This document shows positions 1 to 12,092 of a stretch of DNA of 64,000 nt, piece after piece. The stretch is from Anarhynchus alexandrinus. Its lineage: Eukaryota; Chordata; Aves; Charadriiformes; Charadriidae. The stretch spans positions 4,170,330 to 4,234,329 of the forward strand of contig VUYV01000062.1 in assembly GCA_008711295.1 (NCBI GenBank), read 5' to 3'. Every line of letters starts with the position of its first letter. The stretch's first letter is position 1. Made by a program: the position numbers and the translations under genes. The notes below the pieces were generated by a model. The model worked only from the letters and a program-made list of their open reading frames with translations, was not told where the DNA came from and did not search any database.

Positions 1-80
1 AGCCCAGTGCAGCCCAGTGCAGCCCAGTGCAGCCCAGTGCAGCCCAGTGCAGCCCAGTGCAGCCCAGTGCAGCCCAGCGC
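1..80. repeat. 10-bp minisatellite (AGCCCAGTGC)n
   Basis: Seven identical AGCCCAGTGC units are followed by an eighth with one T-to-C change (AGCCCAGCGC). The array starts at the first base, so it probably continues to the left and its true length is unknown. The identity of the units suggests recent expansion. A forward frame of 68 codons runs through it, but it is only repeat translation and is not called as a gene. Confidence 0.97.
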
Positions 81-399
81 TCACTCAGGTGGGTGCGTTT
101 TGTAAGCCGCACCTCACACCAAAATGGCTGGATTGCTACCAGTCCTCCCGCTACCGATCCAAATCTTACTCAGCCAAGTCCAAACAGGCTGCAGTCACCC
201 CTCTGACATCACTGTGGACATAACCTTTATGGCAGGAAGATATGCGATAACAAATTAATACTAAAAGCCAAGCTGTCTTCCGTGCCACAAAATAAGCAAA
301 AGAATAAATGTTAATAACAGATTACAAAGGGCCGGCAGGTATATTTTGCAGTGGGAATGGAGCGAAAATTGTCTACATTTCTTCCAAGAAACTCTAGCC
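81..399. other. Unannotated intergenic sequence
   Basis: Mixed-composition sequence between the minisatellite and the next A+T-rich block. I see no gene, repeat family or clear motif cluster. Confidence 0.6.
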
Positions 400-720
400 A
401 CGCTGACTACTTGGTGTTCATTAAATGATTTTGATGAATTTTTGTTACCTCATCAATATTTTTCTTTATTAGAAAAATTAGGCTGGTTTAAATGCTATCA
501 GTAGGATTAGCTATAACCTACTGAGATAATAGTTTTCTATGCTGATGACAACGTGATCACTGTGCGAATTAAATGACCTCTGCCCCTCGTCCCCATGAGT
601 TGTGTAATGAAAGAATGCATTTAAGAGACAATTATTAGGTTAATTTCCTTACTTGAATGCAGGACATTGATGCTGTGCTCCTGTTATTAGACCTAACTCC
701 AGGTAATAACAATGTGAGTG
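400..720. promoter_or_regulatory. Candidate cis-regulatory block, A+T-rich
   Basis: This block carries several homeodomain-type words (ATTAAATG, AATTATTAGGTTAATT around 630-648) and a perfect GTGATCAC palindrome at 553-560. Near its right end, 682-711 forms an imperfect inverted repeat: TGTTATTAGACCT pairs with AGGTAATAACA, with a 2-nt bulge. No open frame of note crosses it. The call rests on motif density only. Confidence 0.3.
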
Positions 721-2849
721 AAATAAGAAAGAAGCTAGCCGGTGGCCACTGCACTGGAAAACTTGACGTGCTTATTATTAAAGGGGGAAAACCTGAGTAG
801 AAACAAAAAAAAAAAGAAGAAAAATAAAAAGAAATCATTAAACAACACAAAGCTATCAAAGAAAAATCTGTGGAAGTAGAAGAATTCAAAAATAAGAAAT
901 CAAGAATGAGAAACCAGTGGTCATGTGTGGTAAGAAAACACTACTTCTGGAAAACATGTGCAGATCAAATGTCTAATTGTCACTTGTACTGCAGCAGCCC
1001 CCAGGAGTTTACTGTCCCAGAAAGCATATAGAGCCCGTTAGGAGATGGTGGCCTTTACGCACTTTGCAATCTAAGGAAGCAAAGAGCAAAACTGCACTCG
1101 TTTGAACTCCCAGAAGTATCCATGTCCCAGCAAGAACCACACACCAAAACCCACAGTCCCAGTCATAAACACATGGCCACTCTCAGTAGAAGAGGCTATT
1201 CCACATGAGACCAATCTTTAAACTAACCAAAGCCATGCACAAAAAGAGAACTGGAGAAAATACAACATTTAGCATGGTGTGGAGCTGCCAGTTTCTGACT
1301 TAGATGGCAGAAATACTGACATATCATCTGAAAGCACGCATGAAGTTATTAGGTGTGGAAAGGCTCCCATTCCCAGCCCAGAGGTGTCCATGCGGACAGC
1401 CGTACCCACACACCACACCACTGGCTAATGGGCCAGCAGGTGGGCTGGTAGAGGAACTTGCTGCCTCTTGTGGCCTACAGCCACCACCAGAGCTGGACAA
1501 AGGCTTCACTCCTGCCCCTGGTCCTTTGCACCATCTGACAGTAGAGACCCCCAGCGCTTGCAAGCTCTTCACTGCCAGCTCTCTGAGCACATAAGCACAC
1601 CATACTCCCCTGGGCCATCAGAGCTATGCCCCATTACGTGTGTCTACCTAAACCGATGCTTCACTCCAAGCACAAGGACCAGAGGATGTCCCCAGTTTAC
1701 TGCAGGGGGGAGATACTAATGGCATAATAGCAGAGCATAAGCCAAGTACAGAAGCAGCAGACCAAAATTTTCCTGCTAGAAGAACCTCTTCATGCACCTA
1801 TGCACTCCTGTAGTCCCTCCTTCATCTGTGTATATGAATAATTTTCTATTTAAGAACAGAAAGAAAAATGTGACTGCCTAAAACGCCATACCCACGTACA
1901 CTCCCAAATCTCTATAGCACTGCGACAAGGTTTCTAGCTGCTGTCACTATCTGTTTATTGTCAGTGAAAGAGCAACGGATTGCTCCTGCTTTCTGCTGAT
2001 GGCCTTCTATCCCCCAGGGGAGAAAGCATAGACTAATCTGGAAGATTAGCAGGCTACGGACCAGGCAATCACAAGCTCCCACCCTGTCTGTAGCACGCTT
2101 GGACCAACGGCTTGCCTGGCAGGGAATTTCTGATCCCACACATCTTCTTGTCAGGCCCTGAAAAGTCGAATCCCACAGACTCAAAAGATCTGCACTTTTG
2201 TCATGGTGACAAGCAGCATCCATCTCATCCGGAGCAATCCCACACTGCTAGCTGGGTTGAAACAAATGGATGCGATTTTTCTTGAAGGGCCCCCAAAAAT
2301 CTCTAAGTCCATTTACTTTCATTCAATGCAAAAGTCATACTTGGTTCTGCAGAGCAGGGCACATCCTTCCAGTAGGCATGTTTCCATCTTGCCCCAAGCA
2401 TACAAGCGATTCAGTGCTACACTCAAGCAGGGAGAGCAGTATCGCCCTGCTGACACTGCTCGTGAATCAGCCAGCGATGATCGAAGCTCACCCTCCTCGC
2501 CGGAACAGTGCTATTTTCAGAACGTTTAGCCATAAAGAAGAGTTAGCGCACTCGCCTGGTAACATAAAGCTCTAACTGTGAACCAAGGGGACGTTCGGAT
2601 TACTTGTAACTCTTACGTATACTGGGAAGCACAAGTTGCTTGATGAAGCAAGAAGGTGCTTTACTGGTGCAACGGGTGGCCGGTGCGTTGCTCTGCACTG
2701 AGAATACGGAACTTGCATATTCCTATTTCCGCTCCGCCAGGCTGGTGCTCTGGGCTCTTGAACAGATCTCCTCACCCCTTTTTCTGCCTTGGATGTAAAG
2801 ATGTTGGGGGCATGAACCATCTCATTACATCTGGCAGGTAGAACAATGA
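721..2849. other. Intergenic sequence, no recognisable gene
   Basis: Contains an A-rich low-complexity tract at 801-835, a 7-bp inverted repeat with 3-nt loop at 2033-2049 (CTAATCT/AGATTAG), and unrelated short frames of up to 108 codons (2203-2529, plus). None of these frames has a known domain, and overlapping frames on both strands are about equally long, as expected by chance in moderately GC sequence. Nothing else supported. Confidence 0.6.
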
Positions 2850-4079
2850 CATCCCCAACTCAGAAATAACATGTTGATGGCTACCTTAAAAGCTCTTTTT
2901 AAATTATTTTTTAACTTAAATTGTAATACTACCAATTGTCTCGGTATCTCTGGGATTCTCTCTGTCACCCTGGTATTTGCTCTGGTAAGAAACATGGAGT
3001 GCAGTCCAGATCCCACTGACAACTATGACAAAACTCTCGCTGAAAAAAGTCACAACACGATTTAAAATGCTCATTACTGCTGGCAAAGAGAAAAAAGAAC
3101 CCAGAATAAAAACTAACCTCCGTAAATTTGAACTCTGTACATAATAAATGCCACCAAAAACCATTCCCCTCTTTTTATAATGTAGAAATATTGTCTCCTT
3201 TTACTAAGGCACCAAAATAATTGCAAATAACAACTTTAGAAACGCATCTTTTACTATTAGTACAAACAAAATCCCAAACTAATCTATAAATATTACTTAA
3301 AGACATGAATATAAACATGTAAACTCATTTTACACCACAATTATTACTTTTTTAATGCATAAGAAAAAAGCTTTTTTCACCTCTATATTCATATGTAATA
3401 TTTATTTTTTCACCTGCAAATTCTGAAATGGCAAAAGAGTAACACAGTGAATACTTAAAGAAAATGTGAGTTTGCATGGAGGTTTTTTCCTTACTGTTTT
3501 AGCCCTTCAACAGGTATTAGTTTAAGTGGGTTTTACTGTCTATTTTAAAGACATTCCAGTAGAAAATGAAACATTTAAATATGCAAGCTTTAGCTAATCC
3601 TCCAACACACAGCCTATGGACTTGGTAGGATTATCCTTTATTATAACGCTGTTAGAACTGATATAAAATTGCAGTTTGAGATTAAACACAAGAATTTCTA
3701 AAAATGCATCTCTCTGCTTTTCCCATTTTATCCTGTAAAAATATCTAATATTTTGAAGCATTCCTATAAGAGTCTCAAACAATAATCAGTGTATAACTCT
3801 AACATTTATATAATCGTGCAGCATTACTTTATGCAGTAAGCACTATGCCTAACACTTACAGGGAGCATTTTTCCCCTCAATCTAATGCAGCATTCAAGAC
3901 ATTGAGGAAACCAGTGGAATATTTGAATATGTTTTCAGATTTGTTAGAGCAACCATCGTATGTAGCAACAGTATTTTATTGTTTTCATTTAAACATTTTA
4001 GAGCTGCTGTATTATTAAAAGCTTCATCTCCTTCCCTGTCATTCACTGCTAAATTTCTTTTCAAATATAATACTGCTAG
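2850..4079. other. A+T-rich intergenic sequence
   Basis: Strongly A+T-rich, with many short T and A runs. A 64-codon plus frame at 2871-3065 has a hydrophobic middle, but it has no recognisable family and no convincing flanking splice or promoter context, so I do not call it. No interspersed repeat recognised. Confidence 0.6.
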
Positions 4080-4270
4080 TTAGGGATCCACTCCATTGAG
4101 GGACCCAAGTTCATTTGCATCCATTGGCTATGCTAAATGCTCAGCCTAACAGATGGGAATCTAATTGCAGACCTGTTGTCTGGACATTGTTAACAAATGC
4201 ACAAGTAGCAATATACAGGGCTTTTTGGAACTGAATTTGGGCTGGCAGCAGGGGAACTCCAGTTAATTAC
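4080..4270. promoter_or_regulatory. Candidate regulatory block with POU octamer
   Basis: A perfect ATTTGCAT octamer at 4113-4120 is followed at once by an inverted CCAAT core (ATTGG, 4123-4127), and a CAGATG E-box lies at 4150-4155. TCTAATTGCAG and AGTTAATTACC words follow. No reading frame of note covers it. POU and SOX/bHLH sites in this arrangement are typical of neural and progenitor enhancers. Here that is inference from motifs. Confidence 0.35.
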
Positions 4271-4978
4271 CAGCATCTGAATTTCTTGTTTAATGCAGGC
4301 AAAAGCAAAAATAGAGGTACTCGGACTGAGGAGGACTGAAAACCGATCGGAATAATCATAGACATTAGATCACCCAAAGCAGCGATTTTGGAAAATTGGG
4401 ATGAGGGTTCCATGTCCATCCAATGCAAGAGCCCATTTTTGTGAAGTAGCTTCCATGTGAGAAAGTGAGACAACAATTGTAAATACAATCATGTAAAGAA
4501 TATTTAGCTTGCGAACAAAGGCATTGTCTCAAAAATGATACATAAACTGTAAACATCATAAATAGAGGTATTAGTACAAGACTGTAATACGCAAGATTGA
4601 GTTTATCCCTTGACTTTGCTTGGAGTCTCAGAAATAGCAGGGAGATGAGATTGCCTGCAGAAAGCTTTTAATTACCAAAATCTGTAAATTTTTTGACATT
4701 TTGTTTGTTAAACAAAGAGGCAGTTGCTCTTGTAGAAAATTATTTCTGCTGCTTTCACCCCACCTCTTCAAAATGCTGAAAGAGAAACAAAGACTATTGT
4801 TGTAACGTTTGCAAACTACCCAAAACACCCTTACGCATTTTGTTGTACTGAAAATGGATACCGATTTTCTATGGTATCACTCTATTCAACTTGCTCTCTT
4901 GAGGTTGCCAACTACACATTTCCAAAACTCACTCGACCCTCTCATTGTTTAATAATTTGCCTTTCCTGCAATTTTTCT
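4271..4978. other. Intergenic sequence
   Basis: Two overlapping short minus frames (64-73 codons, about 4267-4559) and one of 66 codons (4628-4828) are chance-level. No repeat or motif cluster recognised. Confidence 0.55.
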
Positions 4979-5072
4979 TAGGTTTGGTTGGTTGTTTTGG
5001 GTTTTTTGGGTTGTGGTTATTTGGTTTGTTTTTGTTGTTTTTTTGTTTGTTTGTTTGGGTTTTTTTTTTTTA
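4979..5072. repeat. G/T-only low-complexity tract
   Basis: About 91 bases (4981-5071) contain only G and T apart from one A at 5019, and no C at all. TTTG/TTGG-type units pass into a T run. It is A/C-rich on the minus strand. Similar A/C tracts occur in the opposite orientation at about 13.64, 33.37 and 51.97 kb. It may be an expanded microsatellite or a degenerate retroposon tail. Confidence 0.85.
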
Positions 5073-6419
5073 AAGTCAGGGAGCCAGAAACACACCGAGG
5101 CCTATATCCATCTCTGTTTCAGTGTTCACTTGTTTTTACGCAAAAGGCCTATCAGGAACCTGGAAAACTATACAGTGTTGTAATATCCAAGAAGCACCTT
5201 TAATCAATTGGTTTTTTTTTCTTTTTTACTCTTTGTCAGATTACATTTTGACGGGTGACAGGTAATAGAGCCTCATAAAAGAACAAATACAGAGCTGGCA
5301 TTTAACAAATCCAACAGCCTAGTAATCATTTCTTTTTCTCAATGACAACACTACGGAAGAAGAACACCAGGTTGTTTCCATGGAATTAGTAACTGGATCA
5401 CAAAGATTTCCCCGAATGACTGCTAGACAGCAGACGAAGGGCCTGATGCTGACACCCACGATGGCAAATCCACCCCTTGCTACCAGTTGATAGCAGCTGC
5501 GCTTGAGCTCCGAAGGACTCTCAAGGCCAAAAGTCTGTACGTTAATTGACCCTGGATGGGATGCTTACATCAATTTCACTGCCTTTCTCCTCTTTTCTGT
5601 ATTGTTTTTTTTTCTAATAAACTAGATTATAATATTATACGTATATATTTCTGGTTTCAATTAAAGAATAACTGCTGTTCAATCTGACCCCTCGCTACTG
5701 CACCACTTTTCAGGCATCTGTGGTACAGAAAATGACAGACACTTGTTTAAATGACAGAAAAGCGATATCAAGAAGTCACGTGATGTTTCAGAAAATGCAG
5801 TTATTTTTCATTAATGATTTTCAGGCTTAAATACCATTTTGAGCTGACTGGAGTGGTTCTGCCAAAGACTGTTTGGCCAAAACAATCTGATAATTCAGGT
5901 AAAACACAACAGTACTTTGTCATGGTAAAAAAAAAAAAAAGCTCACACTGGAGTGGATCCAAAGCCTCCAGAGTCAATGGAAGCACACTGTACATCACAC
6001 AACATACATCAAAACCTTCTGTTGTAAGGAGCTGTTCCACAATTTAGGATTTGTAGCTCATCAACTCATGGGACCAACTTAATAGCATAACCCAAAGAGG
6101 TACGCATCATAAAATTAAAAATAAAATGGGATATTATAAGTAAACATAATTGTCCTGTTTCCTTCTTTATCCACAGTACTTTATATATTAATTTCACAAA
6201 CATTTTTTACCATTCTTCACTGAAAGGCATCAGTGGTACCCACTGCAGTTACAGACTGCAGTTAGTTAAAATGACATTAAATAAATCCAAAGTATTAGAA
6301 AATAAAATGAATATCCAGTGTAAAATACACGTATTGGAGAAGGAATGGATAATCTAGACTAGATTCTTAAATAACCATTAAGATTTGTCATTAAAAATGC
6401 ATTTTGTTACCCAACATAT
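5073..6419. other. A+T-rich intergenic sequence
   Basis: Contains a short poly(T) tract near 5211-5220 and a poly(A) run at about 5927-5940. Frames of 79 codons (minus, 5801-6040) and 77 codons (plus, 5814-6047) overlap on opposite strands and are chance-level. No gene or recognised interspersed repeat. Confidence 0.55.
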
Positions 6420-6990
6420 TTCATTTAATTTGACTAACCCTGCTTGGTTTTAATGAGCTTTCATAAGAGCACAGGGAAAATGAACTCTGTCACAATTAAG
6501 AGAAATTTTTATTTCTTTGCTTGTGTGGTTGAAGTCCCTATTCTCAGCAGTGCTTTTGCTCTTTCATTTTTATATTTCCTGAATACTTCCTCCTTTTAAA
6601 AGTAATCCATTTCTTTATCGCCCCTTTTTGAGCTCAGGCATGCTGCAGACGTTTGAGTGATGAAGATGACGTGGATTGGAGGTGTTTAGCTTTGTAATTT
6701 CATCCTTGAATTTTGTGATTACTAACAGGACAACTTTTTTAATTTGCTCTTTTGTCTCGATTCCCCTGGCTGACAATCTGCTCTGTGAGCTAGGCTTTTT
6801 AATCAATCACCTAGATAATCAAATGTCACTGGCTATCTGCTCCGTGTAATTACTTTTGCAATTAAAAATCAACCTCAAGTTGCCTCATCTAATTAGAGGG
6901 ATGGGCAGATTTTCATCGAGATTGATTTTTTAATAAATATTGACTTAAAATGCCATAATCTCATCATATTCTTTCATTTTCTTTGTACCA
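6420..6990. promoter_or_regulatory. Strong candidate regulatory element, homeodomain/PBX-rich
   Basis: Dense homeodomain-type words lie in a short interval: ATCAATCA (PBX-HOX type) at 6802-6809, TAATTA at 6848-6853, CAATTAAA near 6859-6866, the palindrome CTAATTAG at 6889-6896, and an ATTGATTTTTTAATAAATATTGAC stretch split across about 6921-6944. The block has no useful open frame and no repeat-like sequence. Its texture is that of conserved enhancers in developmental gene deserts. That is inference, because conservation cannot be seen here. Confidence 0.42.
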
Positions 6991-8880
6991 AAAATCAAAC
7001 AAATGGAAGAATTAACAAGCAGAAAGATTCATAGGACTTCAAAGGCTTTTGCTAGTTCAGACATACAAAATTGTGCTATACAGAAGCCTAGCTTATCTCA
7101 GTCTAATAACACGCAAAAGCTCCTACCTTTTATTAGAAAAAGAACAAAGCAGTTGCACCATTACATATTTCGCTTTCTAAATTAGTCCAAATTAAATGAA
7201 TAAACTCTATACTATAATTATCTGACCTGCGTATGACAAAAAATATTGCATGGGTTTTACTGAATTACTCTGTATTTCAAAAATCATTCACTTTGAATAA
7301 ATCACAATATTGGGAATTCCTTTTCTCCAACACCTACCCAGAGATTGTGGTTTTATTTTCTTTCCCTAAAGAGGAGTTAATTTGATGATGCTTTTTATCA
7401 CTTTGCATTGATAAGACAAACACTGCAACATACACTATTTTACAGCAAAAATAAATACTGAACAATGTGAAAATAAGGTTTGTGGCAAACAGCTGTGTGT
7501 AGAAAAGTAGAAGCAATATCCTAGAAAGAGATGGAAGATCCTACTTTTCTATGTAGCAAAAGAGTACATTTTTGAATCTGTTCAAATATTAATTGTTAGA
7601 ACAGAAAAGGAGCCTGGAAGGTATCGCGGGGAACAGATCCTACCTTCTTATTATTATTTCTGACATAGACTTATTCACTGTCTGGCCTTGAACACTATGA
7701 ACTCATTGAACCTAAAGAGGAAGTTTCAGTAGCAGCAGTAGCGGTTACTGGTGGTGCCGAGACCAACGTTGCAGTAGGTGAAGCACAAGCCCTTGTGCTT
7801 CAGGGAGGCATCGCACTCCCTGGAGTTCCCTGAACTATTAAAGCAGCACATCTCCTTTTGTGCAGCTGCAGACCCATGTTAGGCAGGAAGGACAGTTGCC
7901 CGCTTCCTTCCCACCCCCTGTGGGAACTGTCAGTACCTGGGGCTGACCCGTTTGTCAAAGGGATGCAGAAATTTTGCCTCCCTTGTTATCGCTGTGCTTG
8001 GTGTTGCTTTCTGACACTTCCCAGGAACTCACCCACACTTTGTTTAAGTATACAAAGATACAGCTGGCAATGCAAAACTGTACAGTGACTCATCCACAAA
8101 CACAGGGGAAAAATTGTGCCTGTCAACAGTATATGAATTTTACATTTTATTTCCTAAAAGAAGCTAGTTTGCTTAATAGTTGTTGATGACCCCAAGATAA
8201 GCTCTTTAATGCATGTATGTGCCTCAGCCATCCAGATCTCTACAAAGCAGTTATTAGTCTTTTAAAGGAATGAACAAACTCCAAATGTGCTATCCTATTC
8301 ACATTATAATGATGGAACAGGATACCATAATTACGGTTGCTGGACGAGTATGCCATACTTTATACTGCGACCTGGTACAGTATACAGTATTTCCACTGGA
8401 AACATTAGCAACCAAAGAGCGCTTCACAATACCTGTTGAGATACTCATTAACCTCTGATTTGCTACCAATAAGACTATATAATTAAAAGATGCTTTCAAC
8501 AGACATACTCATGAGGTATTTTCCACTGTAACACAGAGGCCTGAACTACAATACTCTTCTCAAGTGGAACACTCGGCTCCTTGTCCTCTCCCGTTGAGGG
8601 TGAGCTACCCTAAACCAAGAGAACAATAACCACCAGATTCTGAAGGGGATAAAGTGGGAGGAAAGAATATAATCCAGTTCGGTTTAGATTAACTGCATGA
8701 AGTCCCTAACTATTAAAGTAGTGCTACCAGTCTGATAACAATATCACAAGTGCTTTACTGTGAATAACAATGCTGTGTTTGTGTTGAGCAAAACAGCACT
8801 GGCAGCTATGTTGCCCATATATTGCCAATACATTTACTTTTGTTGGCTGCAAAACAAAAATAAAAGTAATTACAGCTGGG
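6991..8880. other. Intergenic sequence with one perfect hairpin
   Basis: The notable structure is a perfect 10-bp inverted repeat with a 2-nt spacer at 7780-7801 (GAAGCACAAG/CTTGTGCTTC). Short frames of up to 76 codons (7858-8088) have no known domain. No interspersed repeat is recognised. Confidence 0.55.
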
Positions 8881-10539
8881 GAAAAAAAAAAAAAAGAACT
8901 CTACGCAATATTCTGAATCGTGTGATGTGAATCAGAGATACGCTGAGCATGTGCTAGCCAAACTGGCTCCTTGTCAGTGGTCAGGAAGCATTACACCGGA
9001 TCAGCCACCCTGGAATCATTTCCCAGCTTTTCTGTCCAGAGGGGCTCAGTTCCTGTCCCTCCCCGCGGGGACCATGGAAAAGAAGTCGTACCTGGCACCT
9101 GTGGTCTCTTTATCAGACACTGAATCTCACTCTGCAGAGGCCTGAGGAAGAGGATAGAGAAGGCTTTGGACGGGGGAAGAGTAGTTTCAGGAGATCTGCA
9201 AGCCATTTGGTCCTCTGTTTATTTGGGGAAAGGAATGCAGATACTAATCAGGCTCTTGGGTTCAGCAGCAGATGTGAAAGTTGCATGCAAATATCCCTTC
9301 TCTCTCCCCCTTGCTAGCAGCATACATCTTCCACACAAAGGCCATCCATATTTACTGAGGCTGCAGTAGGCCTGGAATTCACATCCTCAGAAAGGACGGG
9401 CTGATAAGCACTGTGTGCTCCTGGTGGGAGATATTTCAAGATCTGTCCCCCACTATTTCAGGCCTCAAGCCAACCAGTTTCTAATTCTTTTTTTTTTATT
9501 TTTTCACAGGGGGGAATCTCGCTAACTTCTTCCACTTCAGTTTAAAAACAGAACCAAAAAAACAACAAAACAACTGCAGCTTCACACACATCTCCCGCCT
9601 CTGTCACTCTTGTGGTAGCTGTACAAATCTGATCAAAATCATGTAAATACCTGAAGTTCTAACTGCACACAAAAAGAGCAAGAACAATCTGATCAGAAGA
9701 AACATTTCTGAACTGCCCAGAACAACTCCTCTTATGGAAACAAGATAAATACAATTCCCTGGAAGACTTTGAGTGCCTTCTCTTGCGCACCAATATTCCA
9801 TCCTTTCGCAAAAGTCTCCAGGTAGAAAAAGCAGGGTAACGTTCAGAAGCATCTGAAAGTTTAGAGAAGTCCCTTTTCCACGGTGATGCAGACTTTTAGG
9901 TTAATAAATTCCATTTATTCCTAAATCCCTAAGTGTGGAAACATTCTGAAAATAGATCTGTGCAGATAAGGACACCCACCCCCGTCAGATGTGACTGACT
10001 CCGCTTTTAAACTGAAGCTACAGCAACACACACTAAGCCTACAGGTAAGAAGCCCCATCTTTAGGTAATTAGTCCAGACAGCACATACTTTTACGACAAT
10101 TACACACGCCTCTATCCTGGCACTGCATTCCCATGCACTATGCAGACATGCTTTGCTGTTACCCAGGAAGCATTTAATATCCTTGCTCTGAAAGTAAACT
10201 CTATGGCATCTCTTAAAAGTGTAGAATACAGAGGTAACTCAGATGACTTTTCTAGAATTAATTCACTGGAAATTGCCTGATGATTTGAAAAGAGTCATTA
10301 AAAACAAAGATATAAAAGTTGCAAGCTTCCGTTTTTATCTCTAACAGTGAAGTCCTTGACAAGTTCTTAGTGATGCACCTTTTTCTTGGTATACTTTAGA
10401 GCATTCGGTGTCTCAGAAAAATCATTATTATAATGTGTTACGTAAAGTACTTACTCTTCTTGCACTTGGCGATAATACTATAATTTTTCTCAACACGGCA
10501 GCCTTCTAATATAATAAATTTATGGCAAAATAGAAAAGG
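8881..10539. other. Intergenic sequence with poly(A) run and octamer
   Basis: Holds a poly(A) run at about 8882-8895, a perfect ATGCAAAT octamer at 9285-9292, a T-rich run near 9488-9503 and an A/C tract near 9555-9575. An 82-codon minus frame (9604-9852) has no recognisable family. No gene called. Confidence 0.55.
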
Positions 10540-11200
10540 AAGATTAAGAATTGTTTTACATTCTGTGGTATAAGATTCCTAGTTATATTAGCATTTTGAG
10601 GAGGATTTATTTGGAGATTGAGGATTAATTCCCATGAAATCATTATACAAATTTCAAAATGTCAACTACTTTGATAGAGCTTATGATTTTATCTTCTTAT
10701 TTTGACAGGCAACTGTGTAAAACAACTTCTGTGTGGAAGCAGCACAGGAATAAAGTGAGGGTAGGATAAATAAAGACAGAATGATCCTCACAGGTTTTCC
10801 GATCAGCTGTCTTTTTATTCTGATTACTTGTAGGACAGAGCAGTAATAGACATTTTCCTTTGCACAAAATAATAAGAGCAGTACTTATCGCTTGTTGCCT
10901 ACAGCTAGTGGCAAAAGGAAATTAGAAAAGTCCAATGAAGCTGAGTAGTAATTAATCATCATACAGTGGGGCCTGTCAAATCAGAGGGGTCTTTCCAGCT
11001 GATAATGCTGCCCAGCACAATTTAGACTGATAGAAATTAGAATTCTTTTTCCTCTAGCAAAAAACAAAAAGACTCGAGTTAGCACAAATGCGGCCAACTG
11101 TTCACTTCAATGACTGCCTGACCCATTTAGAGCCAACGTCTGCAGCGGGTTTAGCTCAAAACAAAATTGAAGGAACACCACTCATTCCTCACAGCAAAAA
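10540..11200. promoter_or_regulatory. Candidate regulatory block (TAATTAAT, TALE-like words)
   Basis: The right half (about 10870-11180) contains TAATTAAT at 10949-10956, followed by CATCAT and CCTGTCAAATCAG words resembling TALE (MEIS/PBX) targets. The left half has further A+T-rich homeodomain-like text. No interspersed repeat or sizeable frame is present. Motif-based inference only. Confidence 0.33.
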
Positions 11201-11566
11201 ATAAATAAAGAATAACATTCATAACTACTCTGCCTATAGAGGTTAAACAGCATTATACAGCTGGGTTTTTTAAATGCAAACATTTAAAATCTTGGTCAAA
11301 AAAAGAAAGGAAAAAAATTATCTTTTTTTCCAAAGCGAATGCATTGCTTTTCTCCAGTGCACAAGAAGGCAGCACCAAAGCTCGCCACAGACAACCCATT
11401 TCAGGTGAAATAAATAGTCAGGAGTGTCCTCCTCCTCCTCCTTTTACTGAAAGGCAGTCTTAGCACAGCCAGTGAGGAATAGAGTAATTAAGAGAATTGG
11501 GAATTCATTTTTCCCAATGAAGCGAAAATAGTTTTGCCACCGACTTTGACAGAAATGTTATTAAGT
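11201..11566. other. Intergenic sequence with (CCT)n
   Basis: A+T-rich sequence leading up to the CpG cluster. A short CCT-triplet microsatellite lies at about 11428-11443. No gene seen. Confidence 0.6.
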
Positions 11567-11570
11567 CTTG

Positions 11571-12092
11571 ATGAGGAGAGGACCTGGTTTGGAGCCAGCT
11601 TGGCCACGAGACACCATGTATAACGCAAAGCTCCCTATAAACGCCCTGCGCGGGGCCCAGCCTGCTGCCATGGGGGCCACCCAGGTACGGCGGGGCCAGA
11701 ACCCATCAGCCAAGTGCCCTGCGGGCGAGTGGCAAGGAACCGCTCGGGGACAAAACAGCAGCCGGGGGGACGAAGCCTTCCCCCGGGTCTCTCATCCCCT
11801 GTCCCGGCGGAGGTGGGCTGTGCCGGCCATGGCCGCAGAGGTTACAGGTTTTCAGCAGAGAGACATGGCCGCCTGCGGGCCCCGAGGGCACAACCAGGCC
11901 GTGAGGGCCCTGCCGGGCCTGAGCCGGGGCCCACGGTGGCGGGGCAGGCCTGGGACCCCCCCGGCAGCACTGCAGGAGAGCCCCCGCCGGCGCGGCCCTG
12001 CGCCTCTCCTCCCCTCCACCAAGCCCGACGGAAAAGAGAAAACCAAAGAAAGGCCTTCAGGAATGAAAATTAACAAACATCCTCATTCATAA
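11571..12092 (+). other. Unrecognised 173-codon ATG frame in CpG cluster
   Basis: This is the longest ATG-initiated frame in the window, running to a stop at 12092. The product would be Arg/Gly/Pro-rich and basic, with no domain, signal peptide or membrane segment that I recognise. GC-rich DNA is poor in stop codons, and other frames here (119 codons plus, 74 codons minus) are also long, so the openness is probably compositional. The start context is weak. It could be part of a lineage-specific transcript, but I do not call a gene. Confidence 0.15.
11635..12032. promoter_or_regulatory. CpG-island-like patch
   Basis: By hand count about 32 CpG dinucleotides fall in roughly 390 bases, at about two-thirds G+C. 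That is an observed/expected ratio near 0.7, in sharp contrast to the A+T-rich flanks. It contains several CCGG and GCGG words. Orphan CpG islands of this kind can be promoters of non-coding transcripts or developmental enhancers. There is no TATA box or recognisable exon to choose between these. Confidence 0.55.
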
